A stretch of DNA of 21,670 bases, taken from SG8-4 sp964598225 (GTDB lineage: Bacteria > Planctomycetota > Phycisphaerae > Sedimentisphaerales > Anaerobacaceae). Both the position numbers and the translations under genes were made by a program. Positions 8,294-14,456 of this stretch are shown one piece after another (position 1 is the first letter of the stretch; the number at the start of each line of letters is the position of its first letter). Below the pieces are notes generated by a model, which ran no database searches, was not told the DNA's origin, and saw nothing but the letters and a program-made list of their open reading frames with translations. The DNA lies in the NCBI GenBank assembly GCA_964598225.1, contig CAZRBG010000078.1, positions 1 through 21,670 on the forward strand. Reading direction: 5' to 3'.

Positions 8294-9394
8294 ATGTCAG
8301 TCATAGCTGGTAAGCCCGCTTCACAATGCAAGTACGACATAGTCTCGCTCGGCGAGATTATGATCCGGCTGGACCCGGGTGATGAAAGAATCCATACTAC
8401 CCGGCACTTTCGAGCCTGGGAAGGCGGCGGTGAATACAACGTGGCGAGGGGGCTGAAGCGCTGTTTCGGCAAGAGAGCCGCCGTCGTTACGGCCATCTCG
8501 GACAATCCTCTCGGCAGACTCCTCGAAGATTTGATCTATCAGGGTGGCGTCGACCCTCAATACGTTAAGTGGGTCCCTTACGACGGCATCGGCAGAAAAA
8601 CACGGATCGGGTTGAATTTTACGGAACGTGGCTTCGGCGTACGGGCCGCTGTCGGTTGTTCAGACAGAGCGAACAGTGCCGCATCTCAATTAAAGAAGGG
8701 TGATATCGACTGGGAGACGATATTCGGCACAGATGGTAGCTGCTGGTTCCATACCGGCGGCATATTCGCGGCCCTGTCAGAGACCACTCCGGACGTTATC
8801 ATAGAGGCGGTGACGGCAGCGAAGAAACACGGCACGGTCGTCTCCTACGATCTGAATTTTCGCAACTCGCTGTGGAAGGACATCGGCGGACAGGAGAAAG
8901 CGATGGAGGTCAATCGCGCCATTGCTCCATACGTCGATGTAATGCTGGGCAACGAAGAAGATTTTACGGCGGCGCTCGGCTTCGAGGTAAAGGGTACAGA
9001 CAAGGGATACTCCAAACTCGATCCGGCGAACTTCAAGAAGATGATTCGCGAAGTGATTGAGCAGTTTCCAAATTTGAAAGTGGTCGCTACGACGCTGCGA
9101 AACGCCAAGACGGCATCGGTAAACGACTGGGGCGCAATCTTGTACACAGGCGGCCGGTTCTACGAAGCCACATTGCGGCCCGATCTGGAGATATTCGACC
9201 GGGTGGGAGGCGGCGACAGTTTCGCATCTGGCCTTATCTACGGCCTGATGGAAAGCGAAGATCCGGAAGAAGCTGTCAACTACGGTGCGGCCCACGGCGC
9301 TCTGGCGATGACCACGCCGGGAGATACAACCACGGCCAGCCTGGCGGAAGTGAAGAAGGTTATGGGTGGCGGCGGAGCAAGAGTTGACAGATAG
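8294..9394 (+). CDS. kdgK: PfkB-family sugar kinase, likely 2-keto-3-deoxygluconate kinase
   Basis: A 366-residue ribokinase-family enzyme. The N-terminal glycine motif GGGEYNVARGL (about 44-54) and the C-terminal signature DRVGGGDSFASGLIYG, holding the anion-hole glycines and catalytic Asp, are intact. SYDLNFR and MLGNEEDF are typical of KDG kinases. It would phosphorylate 2-keto-3-deoxygluconate to KDPG with ATP in the cytoplasm, giving the substrate for the aldolase encoded at 3858-4646. Substrate within PfkB cannot be proved from sequence; fructokinase or a related acid-sugar kinase is the alternative. GGAG lies 7 nt before the ATG. It is likely in the same operon as the upstream genes, with mtnA following 30 bp later. 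Confidence 0.8.
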   Translation: MSVIAGKPASQCKYDIVSLGEIMIRLDPGDERIHTTRHFRAWEGGGEYNVARGLKRCFGKRAAVVTAISDNPLGRLLEDLIYQGGVDPQYVKWVPYDGIGRKTRIGLNFTERGFGVRAAVGCSDRANSAASQLKKGDIDWETIFGTDGSCWFHTGGIFAALSETTPDVIIEAVTAAKKHGTVVSYDLNFRNSLWKDIGGQEKAMEVNRAIAPYVDVMLGNEEDFTAALGFEVKGTDKGYSKLDPANFKKMIREVIEQFPNLKVVATTLRNAKTASVNDWGAILYTGGRFYEATLRPDLEIFDRVGGGDSFASGLIYGLMESEDPEEAVNYGAAHGALAMTTPGDTTTASLAEVKKVMGGGGARVDR

Positions 9395-9424
9395 CACTAA
9401 AAAGATTTGCCGGGAGAAACACTT

Positions 9425-10486
9425 ATGATTGTTCAGGCGGTCAAATGGGCAGGTGGCGTCGATGGTTACCTGGAGCTTGTGGATCAGAGACGGCTGCCCG
9501 CGAAATTCGTAAATCTGGAGTGTCGAGATACGGCAACACTTTTCGATGCGATCAAGACGCTTGCCGTGCGTGGGGCCCCGGCAATCGGAGTCGCGGCAGC
9601 TTATGGTCTCGTGCTGGCTCTGCAGGGACTGCAGACCGGCGAGAGTCCGGAAAAGGCGCTGGCGGAGTTAACAAAAGCGAGAAAGTACCTGGCGTCATCC
9701 AGACCCACGGCGGTGAATCTCTTCTGGGCGCTGGACAGGATGAGGCACAAAGCCGAGGAATTTGTTGCCGACAACGCAGGAGCAACGGCATACGATATGC
9801 TTGAGGCCGCACTGGTCGAAGCTAAAGCAATTCAGGCAGAGGACGTTGAAATGTGTCGGCAAATCGGTCTTAACGGCCAAAGCTTTATAGAAGAAGGAGC
9901 AGGAATTCTGACTCACTGCAACGCCGGAGCGCTCGCGACCGGCGGCCAGGGGACAGCACTATCGCCCATGTTCGAGGCGCACAAGAAGAGTCGCAGGTTC
10001 TACGTCTACGCCGATGAGACCAGACCTTTGCTACAGGGCGCGCGATTAACGACATGGGAGTTGAAACAGGCGGGAATCGAGGTCGCGGTGATTTGTGACA
10101 ACATGGCGGGTTGGCTGATGAAGCAGGGCAAGGTTAACGCCGTAATTACCGGCGCAGATCGAATAGCCGCAAACGGCGACGCCGCGAACAAGATCGGAAC
10201 CTACAGCGTAAGCATCCTCGCCAGAGAGCACGGCGTACCGTTTTATATTGCTGCACCGTCGAGTACATTCGATTTGAGTTTAGAGAGCGGAGCCGATATA
10301 CCAATTGAGCAGCGAGCCGCCGAAGAAGTAACATCATTTGCCGGAACGCAAACAGCCCCTACAAGTGTTGATGTATGGAATCCTGCTTTCGACGTAACCG
10401 ACGCCCGCAACATAACAGCTATCATCACCGAAAAAGGTGTAATCGAGAACCCTGACACTGAAAGAGTGTCGAAGCATTTGGCCTGA
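9425..10486 (+). CDS. mtnA: S-methyl-5-thioribose-1-phosphate isomerase
   Basis: A 353-residue member of the eIF2B-alpha/MtnA family. RGAPAIGVAAAYG is the family hallmark, HCNAGALAT holds the catalytic cysteine (about Cys165), and GADRIAANGDAANKIGTY holds the catalytic aspartate (about Asp245). It converts 5-methylthioribose-1-phosphate to 5-methylthioribulose-1-phosphate in methionine salvage; related enzymes also handle 5-deoxyribose-1-phosphate. No other salvage gene (mtnP, mtnB, mtnC, mtnD) is in view, so its place after a sugar-acid operon may be either chance co-transcription or use on a pentose phosphate. GGGAG lies 9 nt before the ATG at 9425. It is the last + strand gene before a gene-poor stretch. 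Confidence 0.9.
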   Translation: MIVQAVKWAGGVDGYLELVDQRRLPAKFVNLECRDTATLFDAIKTLAVRGAPAIGVAAAYGLVLALQGLQTGESPEKALAELTKARKYLASSRPTAVNLFWALDRMRHKAEEFVADNAGATAYDMLEAALVEAKAIQAEDVEMCRQIGLNGQSFIEEGAGILTHCNAGALATGGQGTALSPMFEAHKKSRRFYVYADETRPLLQGARLTTWELKQAGIEVAVICDNMAGWLMKQGKVNAVITGADRIAANGDAANKIGTYSVSILAREHGVPFYIAAPSSTFDLSLESGADIPIEQRAAEEVTSFAGTQTAPTSVDVWNPAFDVTDARNITAIITEKGVIENPDTERVSKHLA

Positions 10487-10516
10487 AGAAAACAAATGAC
10501 ACCACTCGGCACCCGA

Positions 10517-10720
10517 TTAATCACCGGTAAGAACAAAATGTACGTGTTCCAGTAGCCGTTTCAAGGCTAACCAAGCCTTTAGAGCTTTTTCTGCTGCTTG
10601 TTATAGATGAAAGCCCGCTGCATCCGGTTGGGGATTTTCGGTATGAGCGAGTATCAGAGCGGCTTGATAGTCTCTTTCCGCCAGCGTCAGCAAATCACAG
10701 GGCCTATCAGGCGGGCTCAT
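10517..10720 (-). pseudogene. Decayed HEPN-domain gene fragment
   Basis: Read on the minus strand from an ATG at 10720-10718, preceded by AGAGGG, the frame gives LLTLAERDYQAALILAH and then FHL, stop, QAAEKALKAWLAL. This matches the HEPN-domain pattern in which an ERD/EED-type helix is followed by FHxQQAAEKALKA. The stop TAA at 10603-10601 replaces an expected CAA (Gln). A second in-frame TAA at 10519-10517 ends the fragment before the downstream Arg-x4-6-His motif of active HEPN toxins, which is not recognisable. Partner nucleotidyltransferase (MNT) sequence was looked for upstream and not found. The remnant fills most of the 327-bp gap between mtnA and the NifU-like gene. Without the disrupting stop it would have been a small HEPN protein of the HEPN-MNT toxin-antitoxin type. 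Confidence 0.65.
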
Positions 10721-10813
10721 AAAGACCCTCTTCAGATCAAAAGAATACACATTTTCCCTTCCGACCGTCTTTCATCTCAGTTCGATACGGGCCTTTCGCC
10801 GAGCGGTGGAATA

Positions 10814-11083
10814 TCAATTCACTGCGACGACTTCTTTGACTGCGGGGATTCTTTCTTTGAGAATCTTCTCAATCCCGTTCTTCATCGTCATCGTTGCACC
10901 GGGGCAACCCTGACAAGCCCCCTGCAAGCGGACTTTAACCGTGTTATCGTCTTCAATGCCGACCAGTTCGACGTCGCCGCCATGACTCTGGAGGCTTGCC
11001 CTGACTGCATCGAGTGTCTCTGTAACCTGTTCGTTCAATGTCTTTTCAGCCGCCGGCTGGCTGCAACCACATCCTTCACACAT
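10814..11083 (-). CDS. Small NifU-like (C-terminal domain) Fe-S scaffold protein
   Basis: An 89-residue protein consisting almost only of the NifU C-terminal domain. LQSHGGDVELV and the GACQGCPGATMTMKNGIEKIL segment with its CxxC pair match the scaffold motif that holds a transient Fe-S cluster for transfer to apoproteins. An additional cysteine group (MCEGCGC) sits at the extreme N terminus, which is not part of the standard domain. The start at 11083 is supported by GGAG 7 nt upstream and by the domain boundary; the longer open frame upstream is AT-rich and unlike protein. It stands alone on this strand, divergent from ilvB, with its own promoter. Several Fe-S proteins are encoded nearby, including the fusion flavoprotein. 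Confidence 0.85.
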   Translation of the reverse strand: MCEGCGCSQPAAEKTLNEQVTETLDAVRASLQSHGGDVELVGIEDDNTVKVRLQGACQGCPGATMTMKNGIEKILKERIPAVKEVVAVN

Positions 11084-11117
11084 TGCATATCTCCACAAAA
11101 TTAACAATTCATCTGCT

Positions 11118-11146
11118 ATTATATCGAAAATTTGTTTTTTTGCCAG
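11118..11146 (-). promoter_or_regulatory. Candidate promoter for the NifU-like gene
   Basis: On the minus strand CTGGCA (11146-11141) and a perfect TATAAT (11123-11118) are 17 bp apart, in an A/T-rich spacer. Transcription would begin near 11111, giving a leader of under 30 nt that includes the GGAG site. Confidence 0.6.
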
Positions 11147-11234
11147 TTTTATCCGGTCTACGATGAGAAATTGCTTTTGTTGGCGACAAGAGAGCAAAAA
11201 ACCTGTTGAAACCCCGATAAATTGCCGAAAATGA

Positions 11235-11263
11235 TTGCAAAAGGAAATTGGTTTTGGTATATT
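11235..11263 (+). promoter_or_regulatory. Candidate promoter for ilvB
   Basis: TTGCAA (11235-11240) and TATATT (11258-11263) are separated by 17 bp, matching 4/6 and 5/6 of the sigma-70 hexamers. The predicted start near 11270 would leave a 5' leader of about 470 nt before the ilvB start codon, long enough for regulatory RNA. Confidence 0.5.
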
Positions 11264-11269
11264 ATCATT

Positions 11270-11423
11270 GTGTTTGTATGAAAACATGCAAATACGAACC
11301 TGATACACCCTGAGGTTCAGGGTGGTAACAGCATTACGGCAAAGCTGTTATATCCATTGCGGCGGATCGGGTCGATGCGGTATCGTCCGGTTGGTCCTTT
11401 GGGAAAAGCCAAGAAAGCCGTAA
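11270..11423 (+). promoter_or_regulatory. Structured ilvB leader RNA with possible pseudoknot
   Basis: Three consecutive hairpins are visible: 11270-11280 with 11285-11295 (11 bp including two G-U pairs, AAAA loop); 11306-11313 with 11317-11324 (8 perfect bp, 3-nt loop); and 11326-11332 with 11344-11350 (7 perfect bp, 11-nt loop). The loop of the third holds TTACGGC (11334-11340), perfectly complementary to GCCGTAA at 11417-11423, so a pseudoknot could form. Between them are smaller pairings, e.g. TTGG...CCAA near 11390-11412. It did not match any riboswitch class I can recall (T-box, TPP, c-di-GMP were considered). A BCAA-rich leader peptide was not found. Confidence 0.4.
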
Positions 11424-11525
11424 GCGTTGGGACAATATTATGTTAGTCGGGAGTATCACAAAATGTCTTCTTACGTCTCCCCTGCGGGTGATCCTTTTTG
11501 TTGCGCCCTTAATTCCCGGTTTGCC

Positions 11526-11676
11526 AACGGCGCGCAAATTGTTGTCAGGACTCTTCCGGAACTCGGTGTCGATACGATCTTCGGCTATTCCGGGGCCGAG
11601 GTTCTGCCTCTCTTTGACGCCCTCTATGCAGTATCGGGCGGTCGGGGGAACGTGCCGTCACGGAGAGATCCACAGA
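11526..11676 (+). pseudogene. Truncated duplicate of the ilvB 5' end
   Basis: Codons from 11529 to 11627 encode 33 residues, of which 23 are identical to residues 11-43 of the ilvB product 243 bp downstream (shared blocks GVDT, FGY, VLPLFD). DNA-level resemblance continues for about 40 bp with indels (GTGCCGTCACGGAG against GTCCCACGTCACGAAC), but the frame is shifted so the essential HEQGG is lost. It differs from the real copy at many positions, so it is an old duplication or the remnant of a paralogue. The frame stays open without a stop through to ilvB, and an ATG at 11463 has GGGAG 9 nt upstream, so a 660-residue IlvB with a duplicated N-terminus could in principle be made. Confidence 0.75.
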
Positions 11677-11741
11677 TACTCAAAGGAACGTCTATACCAT
11701 TAATAAATCATCCAATCAGGGAAAAGCTTCGGAGAACAAAA

Positions 11742-13445
11742 ATGTCTGATAAAACCACGAGTGCAAAAACAGGCGCCCAGGTCATCGTCGATACACTCCT
11801 GGAACAAGGCGTCGATACCATGTTCGGTTATACCGGCGGCGTCGTGCTGCCTTTGTTCGACAAACTGTACGATGCGCCGATAAATTTCATCGTCCCACGT
11901 CACGAACAGGGCGGCTGCCACATGGCCGACGCCTACGCCCGCGCCAGCGGCAAGGTCGGCGTTGTTGTCGCTACGAGCGGTCCCGGGGCCTGCAACCTGG
12001 TGACCGGCTTAGCGACGGCGATGATGGACTCGGTGCCTTTGGTAGCTTTCACCGGCCAGGTTCGCACGGAACTGATCGGAAACGACGCCTTTCAGGAAGC
12101 CGACACCACCGGCATTACCCGGCAGGTGACGAAATACAACTGCATCATTAAAGACGTTCGAGACATTACACGAATCGTCAAGGAAGCGTTCCATATCGCC
12201 TCGACCGGACGGCCCGGTCCCGTTCTGATCGATCTGCCCGTCGACGTCGAAGTCGCCAAGTACAGCGGGGAAGGTTCGGCAGAGATAGATCTGCCCGGTT
12301 ACCGGGTCAGAACCAAAGGTCACGCCCGGCAGATTACGACGGCCGCCCGCGCGATCAATAAATCCGAACGGCCGATCCTCTACGTCGGCGGCGGCGTCAT
12401 CATAGCCAACGCCGCCGAGGAATTGACAGCGCTGGCGGAGAAAGCACATATTCCCGTCACTATGACGCTGTTGGGATTGGGCGCATACGACCAGCGCAAG
12501 GCCGAGTCCCTCGACATGCTCGGCATGCACGGAGCGGCGTATGCGAACTACGCGGTCCAGGAATGTGATCTGATGATTGCAGTCGGCGCCCGCTTCGACG
12601 ACCGTGTTACGGGCAAAATCAATACCTTCGCACCACATGCGAAGATCGTTCACGTTGATATCGATCCTTCCAGCATATCGAAGAACGTCCACGTTGATAT
12701 TCCCGTGGTGGGCGACGCCAAAACCATTCTCAGCGAGATGGCCGGTCAGGTCGAATACCGCGAACGAAAAGAATGGTTCGACAAAATCGCCGAGTGGAAG
12801 AAAAAGTTTGCCTTCCGTTACGATCGTAACGCCTCGACACTGAAGCCCCAATACGTCATCGAAGAACTCTGCCGTCAAACGAACAGCGAAGCGATCGTCA
12901 CAACGGGCGTGGGTCAGAATCAGATGTGGGCCGCTCAGTTCTACAGGTTTATCAGGCCCCGTCAGCTCATCTCCTCAGGTGGTCTCGGTACGATGGGCTT
13001 CGGTCTGCCGGCCGCCATCGGCGCGCAGATCGCCATGCCCGACGCCACGGTCGTCGATATCGACGGCGACCACAGTTTCAATATGACTATGACCGAACTG
13101 GCCACTGCGGTCGAGCACAACCTGCCGATTAAGGTCTGCATCCTGAACAACGGATACATGGGCATGGTCCGGCAGTGGCAGGAGCTTTTCTACGGCAGGC
13201 GATATTCCAAGAGCTACCTGAAAAATCCGGACTACGAAGCCCTCGCCGGGGCCCTCGGCGCAGTCGGGATGACCGTTGAGAAGAAATCCGAACTTCCCAA
13301 AGCGATCGAACAGATGCTCAAAGAGAAGCGCCCGTGTGTAGTTGATTTCAGGGTCGAACAGGAAGAAAACGTCTGGCCGATGGTTCCGGCGGGCAAAAGC
13401 CTGGACGAAATGGACGGACTGGACATATTGGAAAGGCTGATCTAA
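11742..13445 (+). CDS. ilvB: Acetolactate synthase large (catalytic) subunit
   Basis: A 567-residue ThDP- and FAD-dependent enzyme that condenses two pyruvates (or pyruvate plus 2-ketobutyrate) in valine, leucine and isoleucine synthesis. The catalytic glutamate is in PRHEQGG (Glu55), the central FAD domain includes ARFDDRVTG, and the ThDP/Mg motif runs from DGDHSFNMT (about 441) to LNNGYMGMVRQWQELFY (about 468-485). The start at 11742 is chosen because GGAG lies 7 nt upstream and because 567 residues is normal for the family; the frame extends upstream through a degenerate copy of its own N-terminal region. It is followed after 2 bp by ilvN. The long leader suggests control at RNA level; ilvC is not in the window. 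Confidence 0.93.
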   Translation: MSDKTTSAKTGAQVIVDTLLEQGVDTMFGYTGGVVLPLFDKLYDAPINFIVPRHEQGGCHMADAYARASGKVGVVVATSGPGACNLVTGLATAMMDSVPLVAFTGQVRTELIGNDAFQEADTTGITRQVTKYNCIIKDVRDITRIVKEAFHIASTGRPGPVLIDLPVDVEVAKYSGEGSAEIDLPGYRVRTKGHARQITTAARAINKSERPILYVGGGVIIANAAEELTALAEKAHIPVTMTLLGLGAYDQRKAESLDMLGMHGAAYANYAVQECDLMIAVGARFDDRVTGKINTFAPHAKIVHVDIDPSSISKNVHVDIPVVGDAKTILSEMAGQVEYRERKEWFDKIAEWKKKFAFRYDRNASTLKPQYVIEELCRQTNSEAIVTTGVGQNQMWAAQFYRFIRPRQLISSGGLGTMGFGLPAAIGAQIAMPDATVVDIDGDHSFNMTMTELATAVEHNLPIKVCILNNGYMGMVRQWQELFYGRRYSKSYLKNPDYEALAGALGAVGMTVEKKSELPKAIEQMLKEKRPCVVDFRVEQEENVWPMVPAGKSLDEMDGLDILERLI

Positions 13446-13447
13446 CT

Positions 13448-13966
13448 ATGAAACACATCATAAGCGCATTAGTCGAAAATAAACCCGGCGTTCTGGCTCA
13501 TGTCGCGGGCATGTTTGCCGCCCGCGGTTTCAACATTGATTCACTCGTCGTCGGTCGGACCGAAGACCCTCTGCTGAGCCGAATGACCCTCGTGGTCATC
13601 GGAGACGACCGGGTTGTCGAGCAGGTCCGCAAGCAGTTGGCCAAGATTATCCCGGTCGTCAAGGTCCGGGATTTCGCCGGACAGCCTGTCGTTGCTCGCG
13701 ATCTGATGTTGATAGCCATTTCGGCGCCGCCGGAAAAACGGCCCGAAGTTCTTTCTCTGATCGAGATGTTCAGGGCGAAGGTCGTAGATATAGGCCAGAA
13801 GTTCGTCATGGTCGAGGTCAGCGGTCCGGAGTCGAAGATAGAAGCTTTTATTGACGTCTGCAAGCCTTACGGAATCAAGAGCGTTGCAAGGACCGGCACA
13901 ATCGCGATGCCCAGGCATCCAAAATCGGACGCCCGGCTGGGCAGGCGCTCAGACAGAATTGCCTGA
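13448..13966 (+). CDS. ilvN: Acetolactate synthase small (regulatory) subunit
   Basis: A 172-residue regulatory subunit. Residues 1-80 form an ACT domain (HIISALVENKPGVLAHVAGMF, with the GFNIDSL segment) that binds valine for feedback inhibition, and the C-terminal domain (LIAISAPPEKRPEVL to GIKSVARTGTIAM) is the usual large-subunit activator. Length and layout are standard, apart from a short basic tail (KSDARLGRRSDR). Its ATG lies 2 bp after the ilvB stop, so the pair is translationally coupled. The gene is followed by a 490-bp non-coding stretch. Confidence 0.93.
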   Translation: MKHIISALVENKPGVLAHVAGMFAARGFNIDSLVVGRTEDPLLSRMTLVVIGDDRVVEQVRKQLAKIIPVVKVRDFAGQPVVARDLMLIAISAPPEKRPEVLSLIEMFRAKVVDIGQKFVMVEVSGPESKIEAFIDVCKPYGIKSVARTGTIAMPRHPKSDARLGRRSDRIA

Positions 13967-14094
13967 CAATATCCACACACATCGGGAGCTTCTGCGGCGC
14001 TGTCTAATTAACTTTGCCAAAGCAATCAAGTTGTGACAGAGCAAGGACTTGTTTCCGACAGAGTTTCTTTAGTCGACAGCGAGCGCAACCAGTT

Positions 14095-14122
14095 TCATCC
14101 CGATAACCGACGATCGGGATGA
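14095..14122. repeat. Perfect 10-bp inverted repeat in the ilvN-dnaA spacer
   Basis: TCATCCCGAT and ATCGGGATGA face each other across 8 bp. The right arm is the start of a 20-bp repeat that also occurs downstream of dnaA. It could serve as the ilvN terminator stem, but it lacks a T tract. Confidence 0.65.
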
Positions 14123-14132
14123 GGCTGCCACC
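14113..14132 (+). repeat. 20-bp dispersed repeat, copy upstream of dnaA
   Basis: This 20-bp sequence matches the reverse complement of 15940-15959 at 19 of 20 positions. The two copies lie in opposite orientation in the spacers before and after dnaA. Confidence 0.75.
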
Positions 14133-14144
14133 TATCGTGTGAGT

Positions 14145-14187
14145 CATGGGCAAAGCCTGCCCCGAGATTGTCGAGGGGATGCCCATG
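14145..14187. repeat. CATGGGCA...TGCCCATG palindrome
   Basis: CATGGGCA (14145-14152) and TGCCCATG (14180-14187) enclose a partly self-complementary centre with CCCC and GGGG arms. It follows directly on the preceding repeat, so 14095-14187 is effectively a cluster of palindromic repeat units between ilvN and dnaA. Confidence 0.65.
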
Positions 14188-14237
14188 CTACGACAAGAAT
14201 GAAAACAGTTTTCGACTTTATGAATTCCATTCACAAC

Positions 14238-14336
14238 TTTTCCACAATGCAGTTTTAACCTGTGTAAAACCTGTGAAGAATAACTTTTTTTCTTGCGCAA
14301 ACTCAATGCTCACAGGAACCTCCACTGAGTGGAAAA
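14238..14336. promoter_or_regulatory. DnaA-box-like cluster upstream of dnaA, possible origin or autoregulatory site
   Basis: Four sites resemble the TTWTNCACA box: TTTTCCACA at 14238-14246 (+), TTTTACACA on the minus strand at 14261-14269, and one-mismatch sites on the minus strand at 14272-14280 (TTCTTCACA) and 14328-14336 (TTTTCCACT). Another near match, ATATCCACA, is at 13969-13977. The last lies in a palindrome, TCCACT-G-AGTGGA (14321-14333). The region just before dnaA is A/T-rich (14281-14400). This could be a DnaA-autoregulated promoter or part of oriC. Gene directions (+ on the left, minus on the right) do not diverge from here, which argues against calling it the origin outright. 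Confidence 0.4.
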
Positions 14337-14419
14337 GAAATTCCATAAAAGACGTTTGATTTAAATCACCAAAGACATAATGATACTGACAGTCGAGTTT
14401 CAATACTAATTCGTTCGAT

Positions 14420-14436
14420 GTGTCGTAATTCGACAC
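14420..14436. promoter_or_regulatory. Palindrome between repeat region and dnaA ribosome site
   Basis: GTGTCG and CGACAC flank a 5-bp A/T centre, 20 bp before the dnaA start codon. It could be an operator or an mRNA hairpin that masks the AGGAG at 14445-14449. Confidence 0.4.
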
Positions 14437-14456
14437 CCCAAAAAAGGAGTAGATAA

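Noticed and set aside
10607..11104. 165-codon + strand open frame over the HEPN remnant and NifU-like gene
   Set aside because: The opposite strand carries the real NifU motif with promoter and ribosome site; the + frame has no recognisable domain.
11286..11430. TPP or c-di-GMP riboswitch (GAACCTGAT near 11296 and GGCAAAGC near 11338 looked suggestive)
   Set aside because: The surrounding conserved stems and the remaining core motifs of both classes are missing, so only short words match.
14004..14306. 100-codon minus-strand open frame in the ilvN-dnaA spacer
   Set aside because: Most of it is translation of the palindromic repeats at 14095-14187, and no coding-like composition or start signal supports it.
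13967..14456. Definite oriC call
   Set aside because: DnaA-like boxes are few and partly mismatched, and genes converge rather than diverge around here; kept only as a possibility.
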